A stretch of DNA of 64,000 bases from Hyparrhenia diplandra. Its lineage: Eukaryota; Streptophyta; Magnoliopsida; Poales; Poaceae. The stretch is taken from assembly GCA_015847255.1 (NCBI GenBank), contig JADLZK010002792.1, positions 1-64,000 on the forward strand, written 5' to 3'. Positions 57,012 to 64,000 of the stretch are shown here, one piece after another. Position 1 is the first letter of the stretch, and the number at the start of each line of letters is the position of its first letter. A program made the position numbers and the translations under genes. The notes below the pieces were generated by a model. That model made no database searches, had not been told where the DNA came from, and saw only the letters and a list, made by a program, of their open reading frames with translations.

Positions 57012-58347
57012 CTCTGCATACTGAAGTCTGTCACTGAGGTCCTCAATTTTCTTCTTCTGCTGAATGTTAGTTTTCTCAGCCTAAAAAAAAAGAGGAAAAA
57101 AATGCTGGTATAAGTTTTGTGAAAATCCCAACACTACACCATATCTTCTGCTGAATGTACTTACCTGCTCCAGCTTGCGACTGAATTCATGCAAGCTTCT
57201 TTCTGCTTCAACAGCTCGTGCTTCTAATGTTTCGCCTTTCCTAATCTGGTCTTCCAAATCGTTGCCCAGCCTCTCAATCTGCTTTGCTTCATGAGTCATT
57301 GTCTTTCCCATTCTTTCAGAACATCAATTATGGGAAACATGCTTCATTTACCTGTTTCTCAAGCATTGCATTATGTGTGTTCGCCTTCATCACAGGCTCG
57401 TCATCATCCAAGTCCACCTTCTAATTCGACAATGTAAACGAGAAGATCAAGACCACATGCTCACAAACAAACTACAATAAATCCATATATCGGAAGCAAT
57501 TGACTGTTTCTGTGATTTCGGTCTAAGAAAGAGAGTTCAGATCAGACCATAGTTCAATTACAGCAGCCTGACAAAGTCTCATATCTCTGACCTGCAAAAT
57601 TTCTAGGTTGCCTACCAATGTTGCCATCTGTGCAGTCCTCTCCCTGACAACACTCTCCAGCTCCGAGGTCTCCTCCTTCCTCCTGCTGATCTCATCCTCT
57701 GCAGCCAAAGAACTTAATTAAGTATTTCTTTTTTTTTCCACAACGGATAACCGAATTTCATTACTTTTCGCGAACGAAGTTATAGAAGTTCACGACCTAC
57801 AGCGTAACAGTTCACCACCCCTCAACTATGTTTACCCAGGAAACCTAGTTGAGGGGCCAAGAGTTTCAGGCAGCCCAGAGGAGCGCCCACAGACAGTTTA
57901 AGCTAAAGACACTTCTTACAAAGTTAATTTCAAACGATAAGGAATGAGGCTAAGTGTTGGATCCCTTGAAGTGCTAAGAGAAACTAACAAGAAACAACGT
58001 GCAACCAATCTGCTCTTAGAAGAACCAAGAACAACCAAGTTCTAGCTACTATCTCTGTCTGAAATTTCAGAGTGCGTTCCGAAGTTTTAAAGTGGTGTCT
58101 CGTTATGTAATCAAAGAAGAAGATCCGAACAGGCTACATGATGCAAGACAACAAAGGGAAAATCATCATGAAGGTGATTTATGGGGGTGGGATACGTTGA
58201 CTCACCTAAGGAAGCTACCTTCGATCTGAGCATCTGAATTTCCTGTTCCTGCTCTGGCGATGGAGAGGTTGAGGCCGCATCGCACAGGGCTCGAACAAAG
58301 CATAGGCAGAGGAGTGTGGCAACGACTGGAGCCTTGAGAGGATCCAT
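57012..58347 (-). CDS. Secretory coiled-coil protein, five exons, C-terminus not found
   Basis: Exons (minus): 58347-58206, 57698-57592, 57420-57352, 57278-57165, 57080-57012, all with GT/AG borders and frames that join without correction. The ATG at 58347 opens a signal peptide (APVVATLLCLCFVRALCDAA). The rest is a heptad-rich coiled coil: EIQMLRSKVASL, ISRRKEETSELESVVRERTA, IERLGNDLEDQIRKGETLEA, AEKTNIQQKKKIEDLSDRL. Layout and order fit an uncharacterised plant family with a signal peptide, coiled coil and long C-terminal helices. Here the C-terminal part is missing or lies beyond one possible exon at about 56918-56850, so the gene may be 3'-truncated. It is notable as the one multi-exon gene here that reads without indels. 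Confidence 0.65.
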
Positions 58348-58354
58348 CGCTCAG

Positions 58355-58735
58355 CCGCGACCCGCTTGCCCGCGCCGTCGCCGCGATGCTGTGCCGCTAC
58401 CGTCGCCGCTGCAGCACCCGCGCCCGCACCTCCAGCTCGCCCGCCGCGCTGCCGCGATACCAGGTCGCCAGCGCCGCGCCGCCCTGCGCCGGCCGCCCGC
58501 GCTCGCCGGCTGGCCGCGCCCGGGCCGCCGTGCTCGCGCGCCGGCCGCCCGCGCCTGGACGCGCACGCGCCGCCGCGCCCGTGCCCGGGCCCGCGCCCCG
58601 CCCGCGCCGGCCGCCTGCGCACGCCCCACCGCGCCCTCGCCGGCCGCCGGCGCCACCCCGCCGCGTCCGCGCCGCGCGGCGGCCGGGCCGCGCGCGCCCG
58701 CCGCCTGGCCCCGCCGCGCCGGTCGCCTGCAGAGG
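58355..58735. promoter_or_regulatory. Extremely GC-rich, CpG-dense leader/promoter block
   Basis: About 380 bp almost free of A and T, with runs such as GCCCGCGCCCCGCCCGCGCC. It lies just upstream of the coiled-coil gene start and so probably covers its 5' UTR and core promoter. Long frames on all strands are a by-product of the composition. It stands out sharply from the AT-rich DNA beyond 58800. Confidence 0.5.
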
Positions 58736-59071
58736 GAGAGATGAGGGAGAGTGAGGAGGCGGCTGGGACAGGAGAGTGAGGTATGGTTAGGGTTAGGGGG
58801 TGGAGCTGGTATATATATGATGCAGAGGAGCCACGAGAACCGTTGGATCGAAGATCGGACGCAAAAAAATATTTTGGATGACATGGACGTGCTGGCCGCG
58901 GTTTTCCTCCACACCAAATCTTACTTTTAAATTGGGCTAATGTCCAGCAAAATGCTGTTGGGAAGCCCACACTGCGCTTATTGTACACAATGAATAATAA
59001 CCATGTGTGTAAAATACACTCTGCACACATTAGTTTTCACATCTCGCCAACAAATCGTATCGCGTGTTATT
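58736..59071. other. Upstream region of the coiled-coil gene
   Basis: Contains a TATATATATGATG stretch at about 58810 and GGTTAGGGTTAGGGGG at 58784-58799, two telobox-like units (AACCCTA on the minus strand), which are common in plant promoters. No gene. Confidence 0.4.
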
Positions 59072-59228
59072 TACTCCTTCCATTCCAAATTAGAGCTCGT
59101 TTGATTTGTTTTGACCCCGAGTTTGATCGATCGTCTTATTGAAAAGGTGGTATTGAATAAGATGACCGGTTAAACTTGAGGTCCAAAAAAGAAGTCAAAC
59201 CAACTATTACCGAGGGACAGAGTTAGTA
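59072..59228. mobile_element. Stowaway-like MITE
   Basis: 157 bp, TACTCCTTCCATTCCAAATT to CGAGGGACAGAGTTAGTA, TA at both edges. The interior is a long imperfect inverted repeat centred near 59150 (GACCGGTTAAACTTGAGGTC opposite GACCCCGAGTTTGATCGATC). Confidence 0.7.
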
Positions 59229-59531
59229 TTTGTTTTGGAAGACTATTGATTCGTTATGTAGTTTCACCATTTCTAATGGAAAATTTATGTACTTCTGTTT
59301 CTGAATTAGCTTAAAAAAATATGGCTTAGTTTATTTATTCAAAAATGTGATGCTATCCACATGACCACATTTGAAATGGTGAAAATAATTTTTCAGTAGT
59401 TCTAATGGCCACAACGCTGAATTTGTATGTATTGCCGTATGAGAGTATTATAAAAATACAAAAGATTCCACGTTCTCAGGCCCTGCATTCCAGTTTCACC
59501 CTAAGCTACTACTACTCGTAATCTAGTATAA
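59229..59531. other. AT-rich intergenic DNA
   Basis: Nothing recognised. Confidence 0.4.
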
Positions 59532-59702
59532 GGGCCTGTTTAGATTAGGTGACTAAAACTTTAGTCACCCTTTTTTTAGTCATTTTTAATCACTTTTGTT
59601 TCTAAATAGGGGTGACTAAAATCCAAAAGGTGACTAAAACTAAGAAACCAAGGTACCCCAACTTTATATTTTAGTCAGGTGACTACAAATCCAAACACCC
59701 CC
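59532..59702. mobile_element. PIF/Harbinger-like MITE
   Basis: 171 bp, GGGCCTGTTTAGATTAGGTG to AAATCCAAACACCCCC, imperfect TIRs. TAA flanks both sides (59529-59531, 59703-59705), the expected TWA-type target duplication. The interior is made of GTGACTAAAA / TTTTAGTCAC blocks. Confidence 0.8.
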
Positions 59703-60506
59703 TAAAAATCTAAATATACTATACTCAAGACAGCATATTGGATGCAACAATTGACAAATGATAACTGAACAGGTGACAAAAAAGCTGCCAATGGTGAAAT
59801 AAAAGTACGTTGTCATTGGCACAATGCCAACGGGCACAAGCAAACTGATAAAACGCTCTGGCGTAGTTTTTGCCCAGCCCACATGGTCACATGGAGAAAT
59901 CATCAACACCGACAGTAACACAATTACCAATGTCTGCCCCATAGATCACGAACTCCGAGGTTAACAATCACCAGCCATGCAGGAATTCAATGTACTAATC
60001 ACATTATAAAAACAGCAAGTGGTAGAAACATTCTGCACAATTTACATATATAATACAGGTTTGTATCGATACAACAAAAAGTGTATACATCTTTCAACAT
60101 GATTGCCAAAATTTCGCCGGTGGGGACAATGGGGGCGGCTATCAAGAACAACTGCTATGTTACACAACGCAAGGCAAGACCGGATGCAGGAACCCAGCTG
60201 CATCTCAGTTCTCTTAAGTTACATTCTTCTTAGCGGTAATTCTATCACCATCATCTATACAAGTCCGTCTCTTTTTTTTTATTTGGGAATGAACAAATCC
60301 CCCTCCATTCTATAATGTGTATTTACCAACTACATCCCAACACCCCCTTTTTCTCCCTCCTTTACTCAAGTTTACAGATTGGCCTCATCTATGACTCGAC
60401 AGAAGCCGAGTCGCCTTTTCTGGCTCCAAAATATTTGCTTTTGGGTTCAGTTGTGTTTATGAAAGAATGGTATAATGTGAATATGGTATATAGACATGAA
60501 AGGATA
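59703..60506. other. 3' flank of the O-fucosyltransferase gene
   Basis: Probably includes its 3' UTR (minus strand). No second gene; short frames at 59664-59942 and 60103-60512 show no family motif. Confidence 0.45.
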
Positions 60507-63500
60507 TCATGAGGTTTCCAAAAAATCACGATCCTGGAGGCATTCCTGGGGATTGGCATAGAAATAGTCCTCTTCCTTGGGTCTGTCAGGAATCACCATC
60601 CTCTTTGAAGCTGATCCCATCCGCTTTGCATGGGCAATCTTGATCAATGAAGAGAACTCATCCCATCGCAAAGAACCATTTGTGTACGGTCCACTAGCTC
60701 AACAATGAGTTTTCGGTCTAACAAGACGGTCTTCTTGTAGCCCATAAATCTAGAAACAGAAAATGAAAGAATACAAGTAATTACTACAATGAAAGCATGA
60801 TGAAATTATGAAATATCCCTATAGCTGTCAGCACAGAATTACAAGCAATTAACATGCTCTTTAGAAACTGCAAAAATAAGATATCTAATCTCTAGTCACT
60901 AAGAAACTTCGATGAACATGTTGCCAAATTTCAGTTTGGAAAGAAGGAAAGATAAAGTTCTAGGGTTTTTATGCTGTCTCAAAACTCAATTGCAGAAATC
61001 TTGAAGCAACACTGTTAGTAATGAAGAATTGATGGTGTTGAACACAAGATCATCAAATGCTTTAACTTTAACAATATCTTTTCAGGACACCATTAATGCA
61101 ACACTCAGAAGAAACAATTATACTAATACGATTAGCATACTGCCTGGTATGTCGAAACTGCATATGCTGATATGCCCAATATAAAATGTGACAAAGTGGA
61201 ATAGTGCAAACCTCCGATGACCCTCAACAACTTTAGCCATATTGCCATCATATGTTGGAACAAATATATCACTTTCTAAAGATACTAAGTAATCCAGTGC
61301 TGCCATTTGTGAAGAATGGTTCTGGAAGAACATCAGATCAGAAGGCTCCAAAAGTGTCTCCTTCCTCACCTACAGATAATGGTTGTAGCAAGACATAAGC
61401 AATGAGAAAAGGAGAAACGGAGGTGTACTGTATAACAAGTACGATACAATAGATGCATAATATATTTGTGCACACACCACATTCGGGTATGCTGAAGTTA
61501 GAGCAGCCATCCTGCGCTTTCCACCGTATATTTCCCCAGCAGCAATGTATATTTGCATACTTCTATCGATGTCAAGTGCTCTGAGGACAAGAGCAGTCTC
61601 CTCTGGCGTCAATGGGCAAAGGCCATCTTTTCTTTTCAAGTCTGAGTCAATCACTTTTTCTTTCCACCATGGATAAGCATACCTGAAGCCAAGAGTAGTT
61701 TGGAGCATGTCCAATCAACAGAAAACTACAAATAAGAAATAGATGAAATTTTGCTGCAGGTTAAAGTTACGATTCCAAAAATTCACCTCATTCTTGTGAG
61801 TTCTTCTGCCTCTTCAGTACTGCAACCTTGTGTACAACCAGAGAAAGCCAGCATATCCATTTCATAACGTAAATGAAGTACCAAGAAAGGTCCATTTTGG
61901 CGAAGAATTCTAATTACTCGCTTGCCCAACTCTTCAATTTGCGGTGTAAATCTGAGGGAGGCATAATTTACTCGGCATCGCAGTTTCTGAATCTCCATTG
62001 GTAAACCATTGTTTGCTAGCCTGGCATCAGTTCGATTCAGATGGAGAACCTTGTACTTACGAATCAAAGGAAGAATCTGATTCAAAATTAATCAAGTATC
62101 AGTTTATATGCAATAAATTCGGCAATGTAGACTAGTCTTGGCATAAAATATGATGCTGCTTACCTGATTTTGATAGTAGGAGATATCAGACCAACTAATT
62201 GGAGGCATGGAATGAAACATTCCAAGTTCAACTCTTCTCTTTACCCTTGGGGGTAATTCTCTCAGAATGCGAACTTCACCTCGTAATGAGGTTATAAAGT
62301 GCTTTCGACATCAAATATATCTTGGAACTCACTGCAGGATAGAATGGACTGCTGCAGTTAGCTTCCCTGACATAAACACAAGTCTCAGTAATAGTTTAAA
62401 AGGGCAATTTGAAGTCGCCAAACAGCACCTTGGATCATTCCAAAATGAAGTCTTATCCAACTCTGGCACGACTAAAGTGACATTCAAATATCTTGCAATT
62501 ACAACCATGTCACATATCTGACAAAAGAAAAGTAGAAAAGGCAAGAAGTTGTCAGGCGTGTAAAGGAAACTGACGAATCAATACAAATAAGGGTTGTCCA
62601 ATTGCTTACTGCAGCTCGCATTTGGTTAAGCCCACCATTGCAAGAAACCATCAAGTAACCATTGTTCCTATATATTCCTGGAAGGCATTGGCAACAAAAC
62701 GTCAGCGAAAGCAAACACTAGAACATGCACAGCATTGAGTACTTGAATAGCAACAAGAAAATTACAGTCACACTTTTGCAGACATTCATCAGGAAATACA
62801 TTCAGTTCATGGAAATGCAATGTGAAATATAATGGCATATAACAACCAAGGTCTTGCAATTAGTATGGCTCCTATAGTCCTCTGTCTGAAATGAAACGTG
62901 TCCTAACTCCTAAGTTACCTCCAATTTGACCAAATCAAGTGTTGTTTCACCAAATGTAAGCACGGTTACTAGGAAAATGCCCATAATGCAGCTACCCAAG
63001 AGCGGCTGACAATGAATGACTGACACCTAGCCAAGCCTACGACAATGTGGCCCGACTAAAAACTATGCATGTAAATACAGAGAAACGTAAATATCATGGT
63101 CTATAATACAATGACCACAACAGCAAAACTGTTGTCCTACCGACCAAAAGATACTGCAATTCCCAATAGTTCGGCAATGCAATGTGAACGGCATGCATGA
63201 CCTGACGTGAATTTTTATGCCAATGTACTGTTCCAACAACGTCGATGTGAGCACGATTGCATTATCAAATGGTGCGGAAAGGTTACATTAGCACAGAACG
63301 AAATCCGCGTGACGCCCAGCATTACGTGGGATCGGACGGAGCACACGAAAACGACCGAAATCTTCACCAATCACAGGTCGTTTTCATGCAAGACCGAGGA
63401 AACGTACGCGGGAGCTTTGGAGGGATCTACGACGGAAGGCGCGATGAGATGCAGGCGGGCTGTCAATGTCCAGCTGGGAACCGCATCGTGATTGTCCAGG

Positions 63501-63895
63501 CGGAACGGAAACAGACACACCAGGGTGGAACAGGGCAAAGGAAAGCGAAGAAGCAACCAGAGCATGAGTGGATGATGATGAAACTCACTTTTGGGCGGCA
63601 GCGGTAGCGCGGCGGCCCTGTCGACAAGGAGAGGAGGCCGGGGGGGCGCGCGGCGGCCTCCTCGTCGTGCGGCGTGAGGCAGGATGGCCAGCCCTTGAGC
63701 ACCCCTTGGGCCCCAGGTGTCCCCGACGGCGGTGAGCTGCACGACGCAGGTCCAGAGCAGCACCGTGGTGGTGGCGCGCACGAGCCAGAGCTTCATCCGC
63801 GACCGCGCGGCGGCGGCGGCGGAGGCGGAGGAGGGAGGGAACCTGCTGAGCTTGTCGCCGCCGGGCGCCGCCGCCTTACCCACCTTCCACCCCAT
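60507..63895 (-). CDS. Plant O-fucosyltransferase-family protein, eight exons
   Basis: Type II Golgi membrane protein of the plant GDP-fucose protein O-fucosyltransferase-like family. Exons (minus): 63895-63589, 62677-62610, 62517-62429, 62331-62164, 62076-61787, 61682-61478, 61369-61212, 60750-60507; all GT/AG; about 509 codons, the usual family size. Start MGWKVGKAAAPGGDKLSRF; membrane anchor MKLWLVRATTTVLLWTCVV at about residues 34-52. Core motifs: NNGYLMVSCNGGLNQMRAA (GDP-fucose site I), VTLVVPELDKTSFWNDP, VLHLNRTDARLANNGLP, PFLVLHLRYEMDMLAFSGC (site II, HLRYE), IYIAAGEIYGG, FFQNHSSQMAALDYLV (site III) and VPTYDGNMAKVVEGHRR. The stop is at 60509-60507. One-base problems: an extra G and a later shift in exon 1, one A short in exon 4 and one base lost in exon 8. 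Acceptor is unknown; family members act in cell-wall and adhesion pathways. Confidence 0.85.
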
Positions 63896-64000
63896 AGACC
63901 ATGGACCAAGCGGAAGCGGAGCGAGGAGGCAGGCACCCACCTAGGGCGGGCGACGGGAGCGTCCGGGGCTGGGAGGGCTCCTCGATCCCGGGATGAAATC
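63896..64000 (-). other. 5' leader of the O-fucosyltransferase gene
   Basis: GC-rich, continuous with the first exon. An in-frame ATG 15 codons upstream (63940) exists, but the following residues lack conservation, so the downstream start was preferred. Confidence 0.4.

Noticed and set aside
58215..59030. 271-codon minus-strand frame
   Set aside because: It is generated by the extreme GC composition of the leader; the true exon uses another frame with a signal peptide.

Overview
This window is plant nuclear DNA, most likely from a grass (Poaceae). The clues are GC-rich first exons, several Stowaway-like MITEs with CTCCCTCC termini, PIF/Harbinger-like MITEs, CACTA-type subterminal repeats (TTTGCCGAG / CTCGGTAAAG) and Ty1/Copia and Ty3/Gypsy remains. 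Species cannot be named from sequence alone. Genes are sparse and separated by transposon debris.

Layout. 1-3.5 kb: two family-1 UDP-glycosyltransferases, tail to tail, both frame-disrupted. 3.6-10.4 kb: MITEs, unrecognised GC-rich blocks and one isolated exon of a HEN2/MTR4-type RNA helicase. 10.4-12.6 kb: a 5'-truncated Copia element on the minus strand. 12.6-24.1 kb: a tandem triplication of a gene encoding a RING finger plus a PHD finger. Copies 1 and 2 are truncated and fused at the same point to an unrelated ~470-bp module that carries a small CACTA-like element; copy 3 is complete. Copy 1 also holds a ~1.7-kb insertion, probably a solo LTR. 24.5-28 kb: MITEs. 28.3-30.9 kb: a seven-exon CRLK-type receptor-like kinase (+). 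32.1-35.7 kb: a type II phosphatidylinositol 4-kinase gamma with a ubiquitin-like domain (-), convergent with the kinase. 35.7-44.3 kb: mostly gene-free, with a Copia fragment, a tRNA-like (SINE) block, degenerate CCCTAAA repeats and MITEs. 44.4-53.1 kb: a three-layer transposon nest: a long-TIR DNA element, a Ty3/Gypsy element inside it (TSD CTTGG), and a solo LTR inside that (TSD CAAGC). 57.0-58.3 kb: a secretory coiled-coil gene (-). 60.5-63.9 kb: an eight-exon plant O-fucosyltransferase-family gene (-).

Nearly every conserved coding sequence here carries one-base gains or losses, mostly in short homopolymers, while splice sites, domains and codons on either side stay intact. The PI4K gene alone has at least seven. 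The same G is missing from the PHD finger in all three RING/PHD copies. I read this mainly as uncorrected homopolymer error in the assembly, so several apparent pseudogenes may be intact in the plant. No operon-like or defence-like system is visible; the most unusual structures are the chimeric RING/PHD array and the nested transposons.
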